DNA of 64,000 nucleotides from Chelativorans petroleitrophicus. Its GTDB lineage: Bacteria; Pseudomonadota; Alphaproteobacteria; Rhizobiales; Rhizobiaceae. The position numbers were made by a program, and so were the translations under genes. Below, one piece after another: positions 17,768 to 26,670 of the stretch. The notes under the pieces were generated by a model. That model saw only the letters and a program-made list of their open reading frames with translations. It was not told where the DNA came from and did no database searches. The stretch spans positions 62,001-126,000 of the forward strand of contig NZ_JAODNV010000003.1 of the NCBI RefSeq assembly GCF_025398195.1, in the 5' to 3' direction. Position 1 is the stretch's first letter. Each line of letters starts with the position of its first letter.

Positions 17768-18313
17768 CTATTCGCGCTCACTGATGCCGATAAGGTGCCG
17801 CCGGCAGAACGGGATCGCCTCACGCACCACCTGTTCCACGCTGGGCGCTACATCGATCCGGCAAATGGGTTTCTCCTGAAGCAGGTCTGGAGGCTCCAGA
17901 GTGTCGAACTGGCTGTCGAGAAGAGTGGCCGGCATGAAATGACCTTTCCGGACAGCGAGGCGGCTTCGGATCACCTCCCGCTCGCCGTCCAGAAAGATGA
18001 GTGCGAACGCCCCCATCCTTTCGCGCAGGAAATCGCGATAGCGGCGTTTGAGCGCCGAGCAGGCGATGAAGGCCGGGGCGCTGCTTTCAGCGTTCAGCGC
18101 CGTCACCGCCTCCGCGATGCGCGCCAGCCATTCCCAGCGGTGCTCGTCGGTGAGAGGAATGCCGCTCGACATGGCCCGTATATTCCGTTCCGGATGGAAC
18201 CTGTCGCCTTCGAGGAAGTGGCCGCCGAAGGCTTCGACGAGGCGCTCCGCCACCGTAGTCTTGCCGACGCCGCTTACACCCATGACGATGGCGTTCCGGC
18301 AGCGTTCGGTCAC
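17768..18313 (-). CDS. gntK: Gluconokinase
   Basis: A 181-residue P-loop kinase that converts gluconate to 6-phosphogluconate. Walker A is GVSGVGKTT; GDRFHPERNIRAMSSGIPLTDEHRWEWL and CSALKRRYRDFLR are family hallmarks. I favour GTG 18313, which has AGGAG at good spacing and gives the usual length. ATG 18352 and TTG 18370 would add 13-19 residues but have no ribosome site and run into the operator candidate. It is divergent from the LacI-family repressor and functionally follows the lactonase. Confidence 0.88.
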   Translation of the reverse strand: MTERCRNAIVMGVSGVGKTTVAERLVEAFGGHFLEGDRFHPERNIRAMSSGIPLTDEHRWEWLARIAEAVTALNAESSAPAFIACSALKRRYRDFLRERMGAFALIFLDGEREVIRSRLAVRKGHFMPATLLDSQFDTLEPPDLLQEKPICRIDVAPSVEQVVREAIPFCRRHLIGISERE

Positions 18314-18351
18314 ATGCTCCTCCTCGGGCAGTTCATCTGATGACTCAGTCA

Positions 18352-18365
18352 TGTTAGCGCTGTCA
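18352..18365. promoter_or_regulatory. Candidate LacI-family operator O3 between gntK and repressor
   Basis: TGTTAGCGCTGTCA differs at two positions from the perfect palindrome TGTTAGCGCTAACA and resembles GntR-type LacI sites. It lies just upstream of gntK and 73 bases before the repressor gene, so it could control both. Two similar sites precede the transporter operon. Confidence 0.55.
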
Positions 18366-18437
18366 CGCAACGATGGCTAGCATGTGCCGGTCATGTTGCA
18401 TTAGGATGAAAACGGCGAATGGGAGGAATGCTGCGGA

Positions 18438-19472
18438 ATGCGCGACGGCAGGAAGGTGACACTGTCCGATGTGGCAGCCCATGTCGGTGTTAGCGCGATC
18501 ACCGTATCACGCGCGCTGCGCACACCGGAGAAGGTCTCCCTCAAGCTGCGCGAGGAAATCTCCAGGGCCATAGATCTGCTCGGTTATGTGCCCGACCCGG
18601 CGGCGCGGGCGCTTGCTTCCAGCCGGACGGACGTCATCGGCGTCATCATTCCTTCCGTCACCAACAGCGTTTTTGCGGATGTCCTGCGGGGCATCTATAC
18701 GGCGGTCGAAAAGACCCCCTTCGACATCCAGCTCGGCAATACGCGGTATTCGCCCCTCAAAGAAGAGAAGCTGCTCAAGGTTTTTCTTGGCCAGAAGCCG
18801 GCCGGGCTCATCGTCTCCGGGATCGACCAGTCGGAAAGGGGGCGCAGCCTGCTTGAAACGGCGTCCTGTCCGGTGGTGCAGATCATGGAAACGGGCGAGA
18901 ATCCCGTCGACATAATGATCGGCTTTTCGCATTACGAGGCCGCGCGCGCCGCCACGATCCATCTGATAGAGCAAGGCTACCGCAAGCTTGCCTTCATGGG
19001 CGCCAGAATGGACCCGCGCACGCAGCGCCGCTTCCAGGGCTTCCGGCAGGCAGCGGCCGAGGCCGGCCTCTTTTCGGAAGAGCGGGTCGTGACCACCGCC
19101 GAGCCCTCGTCCGTCAGCCTGGGTTCGCAGCTCTTTTGCGAGCTGATCGAACAGGCGCCGGACCTTGATGCCGTGTTTTGCATCAATGACGATCTTGCGC
19201 TGGGCGTCATGTTCGAGGCGCAGCGGCGACGGTTGTCCGTTCCCGACCGGCTCGGCATTTGCGGCTTCAACGACCTTGAGATGATGGCGGCCGCCGAACC
19301 GCCGATCACCAGCGTGCGCACTTTCCGCTATGAGATGGGAAAGCGCGCGGTGGAAATGCTACTGGAGGCGATTGCCGTCGGCCGCGGCCACAGAGGAACG
19401 ATCGTCGATCTCGGCTTCGAAGTGAGGAAGCGCGCAAGCACCGCCCGCGGCAGCTGCGGCGCATCGGACTGA
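18438..19472 (+). CDS. LacI-family repressor, GntR-like
   Basis: A 344-residue LacI-family regulator. The N-terminal helix-turn-helix is VTLSDVAAHVGVSAITVSRALR, with hinge helix DPAARALASSRT, then a periplasmic-binding-like sensor domain from DVIGVIIPSVTN. It resembles GntR-type gluconate repressors in sequence feel and in being divergent to gntK. A sugar acid such as gluconate is the likely inducer, by inference. GGGAGG lies 11 bases before ATG 18438. Confidence 0.85.
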   Translation: MRDGRKVTLSDVAAHVGVSAITVSRALRTPEKVSLKLREEISRAIDLLGYVPDPAARALASSRTDVIGVIIPSVTNSVFADVLRGIYTAVEKTPFDIQLGNTRYSPLKEEKLLKVFLGQKPAGLIVSGIDQSERGRSLLETASCPVVQIMETGENPVDIMIGFSHYEAARAATIHLIEQGYRKLAFMGARMDPRTQRRFQGFRQAAAEAGLFSEERVVTTAEPSSVSLGSQLFCELIEQAPDLDAVFCINDDLALGVMFEAQRRRLSVPDRLGICGFNDLEMMAAAEPPITSVRTFRYEMGKRAVEMLLEAIAVGRGHRGTIVDLGFEVRKRASTARGSCGASD

Positions 19473-19737
19473 ACTCCCTGCCGAAAAGCCCATTGATCGG
19501 GTGAAGTGAAGCCAAGGAGGATGTGTTGCGCTCGGGAGCAATGTAATACTGCCGAATCATTTCGGCGATGTCATTTCAGGCTGGTGAATTGGGCAATTCC
19601 GGGTATATCGCTGTCATCTGCACGTCCGAGCAGGCCTCATTGCACATCCGTCGCTGCGGAACAGGCGGTGAGCCGTCATGTGATTCTGAAGCAATGCCGC
19701 ATCTCCGCGGTTGAAGGAAGCCTCGCCGCTTTTTCCC

Positions 19738-20991
19738 ATGGAAACCACAGAAGCCCCTGTCGTTCATGCGCGCTACGCCGCGTTCCGTCACAGTGCGTTC
19801 ACCCGCTACTGGCTGGCGCGAGCCTTTGCCTCCTTCGCCACCCAGATCGTTTCCGTGGCAGTGGGCTGGCAGATTTACGACCTGACGCGCGATCCGTTCG
19901 ATCTCGGGCTGGTGGGCATCATCCAGTTCGCACCTTCGCTCCTTCTCTTCCTGGTAACGGGCGCCGTGGCGGACCGCTTCGGGCGGCGCATGATCATGGG
20001 CCTTTCTGTTACGCTCGAGGCAATCTGCGCCAGCATTCTGCTGATCCTTACGTTGCGGGGGCTCAGTTCCGCCCTGCCGGTCTTCGTGGTGCTTGCTGTC
20101 TTCGGCATTGCGCGCGCATTCCTGGGGCCGGCGTCGGCCTCGCTGATCGCCAATCTGGTTCCGGCGAAGGATTTCGCCAACGCTGTGGCATGGAACTCCA
20201 CTGCCTGGCACCTTGCGACCATCACAGGTCCGGTCGCGGGCGGCTTGCTCTACGGCATTTCGGCCGAAGTTGCCTATGGAACCGCGGCGGTGCTCATGCT
20301 CGCTGCGGCGGGCTTCTGCTTCTCCATCCCCAAACCTGCCCAGCGCACCGGGACGGAGCAGCCCTCGATCGAGGCGCTGCTTGCAGGTTTTCGCTATATC
20401 TGGCGGGAGAAGGTCGTGCTCGGCGCGATCTCGCTCGACCTTTTCGCCGTCCTGCTTGGCGGGGCGGTGGCTCTCATGCCCGTCTATGCGCGCGACATCC
20501 TGGAGGTCGGGCCCTGGGGCCTGGGACTGCTGCGCTCGTCCCCTGGCATCGGGGCGCTGCTGGTCACTCTGTGGCTGGCCGGGCATCCGATCCGTGATCA
20601 TGCGGGCGTGATCATGTTCGTCTTCGTCGCCTTTTTCGGCGTGTTCACCGCCGTTTTCGGCGTCTCGACCGTGGCATGGCTGTCGATCGCCGCGCTTGCC
20701 GGACTTGGTGCTGCCGACATGGTCAGCGTTTACATCCGTGAGACGCTGATCCAGCTCTGGACGCCGGACCGCTTGCGCGGCCGCGTCAACGCGGTCAACA
20801 TGGTCTTTGTCGGCGCGTCGAACGAGTTGGGAGAGTTCCGTGCCGGCACGATGGCGGCCCTCATCGGCGCCGTGCCGGCGGTGGTCTTCGGTGGTGTGGG
20901 CGCGGTGGCCGTCGCTGCGCTGTGGGCCTGGCTCTTCCCAGAGCTGCGCCGCACACGCCACCTCGATGTGCCTGAACGGCTGGGCGGGTGA
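19738..20991 (+). CDS. MFS transporter (MFS_3 / EntS-like)
   Basis: A 417-residue major facilitator with 10-12 expected helices. GAVADRFGRRMIM is the conserved loop between helices 2 and 3; YDLTRDPFDLGLVG and LIQLWTPDRLRGRVNAV are typical of the EntS-like MFS_3 group, which exports siderophores or other small molecules. Substrate unknown. ATG 19738 was chosen; TTG 19711 is in frame. The 265-base gap before it has no convincing gene. It converges on gapR with four bases between stops. Confidence 0.82.
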   Translation: METTEAPVVHARYAAFRHSAFTRYWLARAFASFATQIVSVAVGWQIYDLTRDPFDLGLVGIIQFAPSLLLFLVTGAVADRFGRRMIMGLSVTLEAICASILLILTLRGLSSALPVFVVLAVFGIARAFLGPASASLIANLVPAKDFANAVAWNSTAWHLATITGPVAGGLLYGISAEVAYGTAAVLMLAAAGFCFSIPKPAQRTGTEQPSIEALLAGFRYIWREKVVLGAISLDLFAVLLGGAVALMPVYARDILEVGPWGLGLLRSSPGIGALLVTLWLAGHPIRDHAGVIMFVFVAFFGVFTAVFGVSTVAWLSIAALAGLGAADMVSVYIRETLIQLWTPDRLRGRVNAVNMVFVGASNELGEFRAGTMAALIGAVPAVVFGGVGAVAVAALWAWLFPELRRTRHLDVPERLGG

Positions 20992-20995
20992 GACC

Positions 20996-21259
20996 TCAGA
21001 CCATCCCTAGCGCAGCCTTGTAGAGCTCCAGGATAGCCTCCTCTTCCTGCCGCTCGGCCTGATCCTTCTTGCGCAGGCGGACGATCGTGCGCACGGCCTT
21101 CACGTCGAAGCCATTGCCCTTCATCTCGGCATAGACTTCCTTGATGTCGTCCGAGATCGTCTTCTTTTCCTCTTCGAGCCGCTCGATGCGCTCGATGAAA
21201 GCGCGGAGCTGTCCGGCGGCAACGGTCTGCGCGGTCTCACTGGTAATGTCGTCAGCCAT
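20996..21259 (-). CDS. gapR: GapR, nucleoid-associated DNA-binding protein (DUF2312)
   Basis: An 87-residue coiled-coil protein matching Caulobacter GapR in length and in the segments [33 protein letters not shown] and [11 protein letters not shown]. GapR clamps overtwisted, A+T-rich DNA and supports topoisomerases during replication. ATG 21259 gives the family length; the much longer upstream extension is a shadow of typA. Confidence 0.9.
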   Translation of the reverse strand: MADDITSETAQTVAAGQLRAFIERIERLEEEKKTISDDIKEVYAEMKGNGFDVKAVRTIVRLRKKDQAERQEEEAILELYKAALGMV

Positions 21260-21578
21260 GGCTGTCTCCGGAATGAACGGGAGGGGAACCGGCCCCGACT
21301 CGGGCAGGCGAGGAATGACGGTTCGATGCCTTAGCGCACCGTTCAGGTCAAGGCCGTTCCGCGCCGCAGGCCATGGTTCCTGCCGCAGCGTCGGCCGCTC
21401 GCTTTCCGGATGATGGCGCGCGCCCCTTTTTTGCGGGCTGCCGCAGTACCATATGAGCCCAGGTCGCGCCCAAGGACGCGCGGATCCCTTTCGCAATTGC
21501 GAAAAAACCTGTATGAGCGCGGCCAACGAAATGCCGGTGCGGCTCAACGCCTGCTCCACTGACCCCCGAAGAGAACCA
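21260..21578. other. 319-base gap between gapR and typA
   Basis: No gene seen. It must contain the divergent promoters of gapR and typA. A 16-base palindrome, TTTCGCAATTGCGAAA, lies at 21489-21504, 75 bases before the typA start. A weak ribosome site (GAAGAGAAC) precedes typA. Confidence 0.6.
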
Positions 21579-23405
21579 ATGAAGCTCCGCAATATCGCGA
21601 TCATCGCCCATGTCGACCATGGGAAAACCACTCTTGTCGACGCGCTCCTGAAGCAGTCCGGCTCCGTGCGGGACAACCAGCGCGTGGACGAGCGCGCCAT
21701 GGATTCCAACGATCTGGAGCGGGAGCGAGGCATAACGATCCTGGCCAAGGCCACTTCAGTGGTCTGGAAGGACGTGCGCATCAATATCGTCGACACGCCC
21801 GGCCACGCCGATTTTGGCGGGGAGGTGGAGCGCATTCTCAACATGGTGGACGGGGCCGTCCTCCTGGTCGACTCCGCCGAAGGCCCGATGCCGCAGACCA
21901 AGTTCGTGGTTGGCAAGGCCTTGAAGGTGGGACTCCGGCCCATCGTCGCCGTCAACAAGATTGACCGGCCGGATGCCCGTCCCGACGAGGTGGTCAACGA
22001 GGTGTTCGACCTCTTCGCGGCGCTGGATGCGACGGACGAGCAGCTGGATTTTCCCATCCTTTACGGCTCGGGTCGCGACGGCTGGATGAATTTCGATCCC
22101 GCCGGTCCCAAGGAGGAAGGGCTCGCCCCGCTCTTCGATCTCGTGCTCAGGCATGTGCCGGAGCCGAAGGTGGAGGATGGTCCCTTCCGCATGATCGGCA
22201 CGATTCTGGAGGCGAATCCCTTCCTCGGCCGCATCATCACGGGGCGCATCGCTTCCGGCTCCGTGAAGCCCAATCAGGCGGTCAAGGTACTCTCGCGCGA
22301 TGGCGCGCTTTTGGAGCAGGGCCGCATCTCCAAGATCCTGGCCTTCCGCGGGCTCGAGCGCCAGCCGATCGAGGAGGCGCATGCGGGCGACATCGTGGCG
22401 ATCGCGGGGTTGTCCAAGGGCACTGTGGCCGACACCTTCTGCGACCCTGCGGTGAACGAGCCGCTGCCCGCCCAGCCCATCGATCCGCCAACCGTCACCA
22501 TGAGCTTCCTGGTCAACGATTCGCCGCTTGCCGGCACGGAGGGCGACAAGGTGACGAGCCGCGTTATCCGCGATCGCCTGCTGCGCGAGGCTGAGGGCAA
22601 TGTGGCGCTCAAGGTGGAGGAGTCGTCCGACAAGGATTCCTTCTTCGTCTCCGGCCGCGGCGAATTGCAGCTTTCTGTGCTGATCGAGACCATGCGCCGT
22701 GAGGGGTTCGAGCTTGCCGTTTCGCGCCCCCGCGTGGTGATGAAAAGGGATGAGAACGGGCAGCTTCTCGAGCCGGTCGAGGAAGTGGTCATCGACGTGG
22801 ACGAGGAGCACGCTGGCGTGGTCGTGCAGAAAATGTCGGAACGCAAGGCCGAGATGATCGAGCTTCGCCCGTCGGGCGGTGGCCGCCAGCGGCTTGTCTT
22901 CCACGCCCCCACGCGCGGTCTTATCGGCTATCAGTCGGAACTCCTGACCGACACGCGCGGCACTGCGGTGATGAACCGGCTCTTCCACGCCTACGAGCCG
23001 TACAAGGGCGAGATCGGCGGGCGCGTCAACGGCGTGCTCATCGCAAACGAGCCGGGCGAGGCCGTTGCCTACGCTCTGTGGAACCTCGAGGATCGCGGAC
23101 CCATGATCATCGAGCCGGGCACGAAGGTCTATCAGGGCATGATCGTCGGCATCCACACCAGGGACAATGACCTAGAAGTGAACGTGCTGAAGGGCAAGAA
23201 GCTCACCAATATCCGTGCTGCAGGCAAGGACGACGCGGTGAAGCTCACGCCTCCTATTCGCATGACCCTGGAGCGGGCGCTTTCCTGGATTCAGGAGGAT
23301 GAGCTGGTCGAGGTTACGCCGAAATCGATCCGGCTCAGGAAGCTCTATCTCGACCCTCACGAGCGCAAGCGCTTCGAGAAGCAGAAGTTCGCCGGAGCGG
23401 CCTGA
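21579..23405 (+). CDS. typA: TypA/BipA ribosome-associated GTPase
   Basis: A 608-residue translational GTPase. G1 is AHVDHGKTT, switch region RERGITI, G3 [14 protein letters not shown] and G4 [12 protein letters not shown]; elongation-factor-like domains II, III and V follow, and [15 protein letters not shown] is the TypA C-terminal hallmark. It binds the ribosome like EF-G and supports subunit assembly and stress growth. The ATG at 21579 begins [16 protein letters not shown]; an in-frame extension upstream is not used by the family. Confidence 0.95.
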   Translation: MKLRNIAIIAHVDHGKTTLVDALLKQSGSVRDNQRVDERAMDSNDLERERGITILAKATSVVWKDVRINIVDTPGHADFGGEVERILNMVDGAVLLVDSAEGPMPQTKFVVGKALKVGLRPIVAVNKIDRPDARPDEVVNEVFDLFAALDATDEQLDFPILYGSGRDGWMNFDPAGPKEEGLAPLFDLVLRHVPEPKVEDGPFRMIGTILEANPFLGRIITGRIASGSVKPNQAVKVLSRDGALLEQGRISKILAFRGLERQPIEEAHAGDIVAIAGLSKGTVADTFCDPAVNEPLPAQPIDPPTVTMSFLVNDSPLAGTEGDKVTSRVIRDRLLREAEGNVALKVEESSDKDSFFVSGRGELQLSVLIETMRREGFELAVSRPRVVMKRDENGQLLEPVEEVVIDVDEEHAGVVVQKMSERKAEMIELRPSGGGRQRLVFHAPTRGLIGYQSELLTDTRGTAVMNRLFHAYEPYKGEIGGRVNGVLIANEPGEAVAYALWNLEDRGPMIIEPGTKVYQGMIVGIHTRDNDLEVNVLKGKKLTNIRAAGKDDAVKLTPPIRMTLERALSWIQEDELVEVTPKSIRLRKLYLDPHERKRFEKQKFAGAA

Positions 23406-23541
23406 AAACCCGTCGGGAGCGGCCAAATTGAAGGCTTTCCCGTGCGTATGCTGTGGCGGGTAGGGCGGGCGCGCCGCAACCGGAAGCGGAACGTTTTTTG
23501 GGGCTCGGCATTATCTCCATGATCTGCAATGGAGAAATTCG

Positions 23542-23949
23542 ATGGTAGACCCCAGTCGGAACGATCCCGCCGGCCCGCGCGATCCTCGCGATCCCTACGT
23601 TAAGCCGAGAAGGGACGAAACCATGCCTCCCCCGGCGGCAAACCAGACGGTCGTCCGCTCCAGTAGCGGCGCAAGCACCTTCGTGGCGGTAGCCGTCGCC
23701 GCTGCAATTCTGGTCGTGCTATTCTTCGCCTTCGGAGGCGGGGACTTCTTTGGTGGCTCGGAAACGGCCATGGAAGGTGAGGACACGATCGTCATTCCCG
23801 ACGATACGACCACCGCCACGCCGGGCAATGATGCACCCGCCGATGCCGCTCCGGCCGCGCCGGGCGGCAATGCAACGGACGTAGCCCCTGCACCGGGTAG
23901 CGGCGATACGGCACCCGCGCCGGAGACCGAAGCACCGGCCGCGCAGTAG
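23542..23949 (+). CDS. Single-pass membrane protein, Ala/Pro-rich, unknown
   Basis: A 135-residue protein not assigned to a named family. Residues 1-45 are polar and basic (PRDPRDPYVKPRRDE); one membrane helix spans roughly residues 46-66 (TFVAVAVAAAILVVLFFAF); the remainder is a low-complexity acidic tail rich in Ala, Pro and Thr, expected outside the membrane. ATG 23542 has GGAGAA upstream. It follows typA by 136 bases and converges on lpdA. Confidence 0.65.
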   Translation: MVDPSRNDPAGPRDPRDPYVKPRRDETMPPPAANQTVVRSSSGASTFVAVAVAAAILVVLFFAFGGGDFFGGSETAMEGEDTIVIPDDTTTATPGNDAPADAAPAAPGGNATDVAPAPGSGDTAPAPETEAPAAQ

Positions 23950-23979
23950 TGGGCTTGCGCTAATAATCAGTCCGCGGGT

Positions 23980-23998
23980 CGCCGCGAAGACTGCGGCG
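23980..23998. terminator. Weak hairpin between convergent genes
   Basis: CGCCGC (23980-23985) pairs with GCGGCG (23993-23998) around a seven-base loop, in the 56-base gap between the membrane-protein gene and lpdA. No T-run follows, so activity is doubtful. Confidence 0.25.
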
Positions 23999-24005
23999 CT
24001 GCCCG

Positions 24006-25418
24006 TCAGGCATGGATGGGCTTGTAGAAGGCAGCCAGCGCGGCTTCCTTCACGGCCTCTGACATGGTCGGATGGGCATGGCAGGTGCGTGCCAGATCCT
24101 CGGCAGCCCCGCCGAACTCCATGAGCACGGCCGCCTCGTGGATCATCTCCCCGGCACCGAAGCCCAGGATGTGGACGCCCAGCACGCGGTCGGTCTTCTT
24201 GTCGGCCAGAACCTTCACGAAGCCGTCCGTGTGCAGCATCGAGCGCGCGCGGCCGTTGGCGGTAAAGGGGAACTTGCCTACATTGTATTCCACGCCTGCT
24301 TTCTTCAGCTCCTCCTCGGTCTTTCCGACGGAGGCCACCTCGGGGCTCGTATAGACGACGCTCGGGATGACGCCGTAATTCACGTGGCCGGCCTGCCCGG
24401 CGATGATTTCGGCGACCGCCACACCCTCATCCTCCGCCTTGTGGGCGAGCATCGGACCCGCAATCACATCGCCGATTGCGTAGATGCCGGGCACATTCGT
24501 GCGCAGGTGATCGTCCGTCCTCACCCGGCCGCGTTCGTCCGTTTCCACGCCTGCTGCTTCAAGGCCGAGACCTTCGGTGAAGGGTCTGCGGCCCGTGGCC
24601 ACCAGCACGACGTCGCCGTGCAGGGTCTCGGCCTCGCCGCCCTTGGCGGGCTCGAAGGTCACGCTTGCGCCGTTTTTGGCTTTCGAGACGTCCGTTACCC
24701 GCGCGCCCAGTCGGAACTCGAAGCCCTGCTTTGAAAGCAGGCGCTGGAACTGCTTCGCCACCTCGCCGTCCATGCCGCCCAGGATCGTGTCGAGATATTC
24801 GACCACGGTCACCTTCGCGCCGAGCCGCGACCAGACCGAGCCGAGCTCCAGCCCGATAACGCCGCCGCCGACCACGATCATGGTTTCCGGCACCTTCGTC
24901 AGTTCAAGCGCGCCAGTCGAAGAAACGATCACCTTTTCGTCGAACTTCACCTCGACTCCGGGGATTCCGGCGACGTCGGAGCCGGTAGCGATGACAATGT
25001 TCTTTGTCTCGACCGCCTGCTCCTTGCCGTCCTCGCCGGTCACCACCACTTTCCCGGCCGCTGCGATCCGGCCTGTGCCGCGGAAGGTGTCGATCTTGTT
25101 CTTCTTGAACAGGAAATCGAGGCCCTTGACGTTCTGCTCGACCGTCCTGGTCTTGTGGGCGAGCATCTTCTTGAGGTCGACTTTCGGCTCGCCCACTTCG
25201 ATGCCGAGATCGGCAAAGGAGTGACGGGCCTCAGCCAGCATTTCGGTGGCATGCAGCAGCGCCTTGGAGGGAATGCAGCCGACATTCACGCAGGTGCCGC
25301 CGTGGTTCGGCCGTTTCTCGACGACAGCCGTCTTCAGCCCAAGCTGCGCAGCCTTGATGGCGCAGACATACCCGCCCGGGCCGGTTCCGATCACGACGAC
25401 ATCATATTGCTCTGCCAT
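24006..25418 (-). CDS. lpdA: Dihydrolipoyl dehydrogenase (E3)
   Basis: A 470-residue FAD flavoprotein that reoxidises the lipoyl group of 2-oxo acid dehydrogenases. N-terminal FAD motif [10 protein letters not shown], redox pair in [16 protein letters not shown]-binding [13 protein letters not shown], and the C-terminal dyad [15 protein letters not shown] are all intact. It is the last gene of the minus-strand mdh-suc block and serves OdhAB encoded upstream. An SDR gene separates it from sucB. Confidence 0.95.
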   Translation of the reverse strand: MAEQYDVVVIGTGPGGYVCAIKAAQLGLKTAVVEKRPNHGGTCVNVGCIPSKALLHATEMLAEARHSFADLGIEVGEPKVDLKKMLAHKTRTVEQNVKGLDFLFKKNKIDTFRGTGRIAAAGKVVVTGEDGKEQAVETKNIVIATGSDVAGIPGVEVKFDEKVIVSSTGALELTKVPETMIVVGGGVIGLELGSVWSRLGAKVTVVEYLDTILGGMDGEVAKQFQRLLSKQGFEFRLGARVTDVSKAKNGASVTFEPAKGGEAETLHGDVVLVATGRRPFTEGLGLEAAGVETDERGRVRTDDHLRTNVPGIYAIGDVIAGPMLAHKAEDEGVAVAEIIAGQAGHVNYGVIPSVVYTSPEVASVGKTEEELKKAGVEYNVGKFPFTANGRARSMLHTDGFVKVLADKKTDRVLGVHILGFGAGEMIHEAAVLMEFGGAAEDLARTCHAHPTMSEAVKEAALAAFYKPIHA

Positions 25419-25446
25419 GGATTCACCGCCTGTTCTCGCGGGCGTT

Positions 25447-26199
25447 TCACCGCCCGCCGGTTACATCGAGGATTGCTCCGGTCGCGTAGGATGCCGCGTC
25501 GGACAGCAGAAACATCACCGCCCGGGCGATCTCTTCCGCCGTTGCCGGCCGCTTCATGGGAATGAACGGAGCGAACTGGCGCACTCGGTCCGGCTGTCCG
25601 CCCGAGGCATGGATGTCCGTGTCGGTGACGCCGGGGCGGACCGCATTCACGCGAATGCCTTCCTCGGCCACTTCGCGCGCAAGCCCCACCGTGAAGGAGT
25701 CGATGGCGCCCTTGGAGGCGGCATAGTCGACATATTCCCCAGCCGCCCCAAGCACCGCCGCTATGGATGAGAGATTGACAATCGCACCGCCTCTCCCGCC
25801 GTTTCTGGTCGACATGCGCTTCACCGCTTCACGCGCGCAAAGGATCGAGCCGATGACATTGATGCGCATCATGCGGGTAATGCGGTCGAGGCTCATATCC
25901 TCGACGCGGGACTTGCGGTCCACGACGCCGGCATTGTTGACCAGCGCGTCGAGACGGCCGAACTTATAGTCGACAGCCTGAAACAGCGCGAGGACGTCCT
26001 CTTCGTTACCGACATCACCCCGCATAGCCAAGGCTTCGCAGCCTCTGGCCTTGATATCGGCCGCCACTGCCTCGGCAGCCTGCTCGTCCGAAACGTATGA
26101 GAAAGCGACGCAGTAGCCACTCTCAGCGGCGAGTCTGGCTATAGCCGCGCCGATCCCCCGCGAACCCCCTGTTACGAGAAGGACTTTCTTTCCGTTCAT
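25447..26199 (-). CDS. Short-chain dehydrogenase/reductase
   Basis: A 250-residue classical SDR. Cofactor motif [16 protein letters not shown] at LVNNAGVV, and catalytic Ser/Tyr/Lys in [10 protein letters not shown] and [10 protein letters not shown]. It resembles FabG-like glucose/carbonyl reductases; the substrate is unknown. Its ATG overlaps the stop of the PD-(D/E)XK-like gene (ATGA). It lies between sucB and lpdA, a place where some rhizobial relatives also keep an SDR gene (from memory, uncertain). Confidence 0.88.
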   Translation of the reverse strand: MNGKKVLLVTGGSRGIGAAIARLAAESGYCVAFSYVSDEQAAEAVAADIKARGCEALAMRGDVGNEEDVLALFQAVDYKFGRLDALVNNAGVVDRKSRVEDMSLDRITRMMRINVIGSILCAREAVKRMSTRNGGRGGAIVNLSSIAAVLGAAGEYVDYAASKGAIDSFTVGLAREVAEEGIRVNAVRPGVTDTDIHASGGQPDRVRQFAPFIPMKRPATAEEIARAVMFLLSDAASYATGAILDVTGGR

Positions 26200-26666
26200 G
26201 CTTGGCACAGCCCATCGTTTGGGGGTGAGTTCAAGAATTTTCGTATGATGGTCCACTTATTCTTAAAGTAATCTACTTCGGGTATAGCGCGGAGAAATGC
26301 TTTACCCCATTTGCTTTTCTCGTAAAGGGCGGACTTCACTGTTTCGACCGGAAAAAGGTAGAATTCCGGCGGCTTCTTTCCGCCATCCTGACCCAATCGA
26401 GCGTAACGGTATCCGCGATTCAGCGCCACAAAGACTACGAAGTCGCACTCAAAACGCTTGATCAAGAAACCGCCATCAAAATCCGTGGCATATCGGCTCT
26501 TAACTTGAGCCCGAGCTGACGAGTTACGATCCGGGTTAATCGCAATAAGGTCATATCCGGGCATACGAGTATAAGTCTTATGCGCAACGATACCTTCGAT
26601 GAGCAGGTGACCAAGAACTAGAAACTCAGCACCCTCCGCTTCGAGTTTTGAATTCAGCCGCGCCAC
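26196..26666 (-). CDS. PD-(D/E)XK nuclease-like protein, unknown
   Basis: A 156-residue protein from a GTG start four bases after the sucB stop. The segment GYDLIAINPD with Asp39, followed by AQVKSRY with Gln54-x-Lys56, and Glu14/Glu24 in the first helices, fits a PD-(D/E)XK nuclease core in the Q-x-K variant. I recognise no named family. The gene is visibly richer in A+T than its neighbours, which suggests recent transfer into the sucB-lpdA interval. No methylase or partner is adjacent. Nuclease activity is inference only. Confidence 0.65.
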   Translation of the reverse strand: MARLNSKLEAEGAEFLVLGHLLIEGIVAHKTYTRMPGYDLIAINPDRNSSARAQVKSRYATDFDGGFLIKRFECDFVVFVALNRGYRYARLGQDGGKKPPEFYLFPVETVKSALYEKSKWGKAFLRAIPEVDYFKNKWTIIRKFLNSPPNDGLCQA

Positions 26667-26670
26667 GGCA

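Noticed and set aside
16216-17823. 535-codon frame antisense to permease 2 and lactonase
   Set aside because: It opposes two clear genes, has no ribosome site and shows no family resemblance.
19473-19737. Leader peptide or small gene after AAGGAGG at 19514
   Set aside because: The frame from TTG after this site ends after six codons and the longer frame from the overlapping ATG runs out of phase through the MFS gene.
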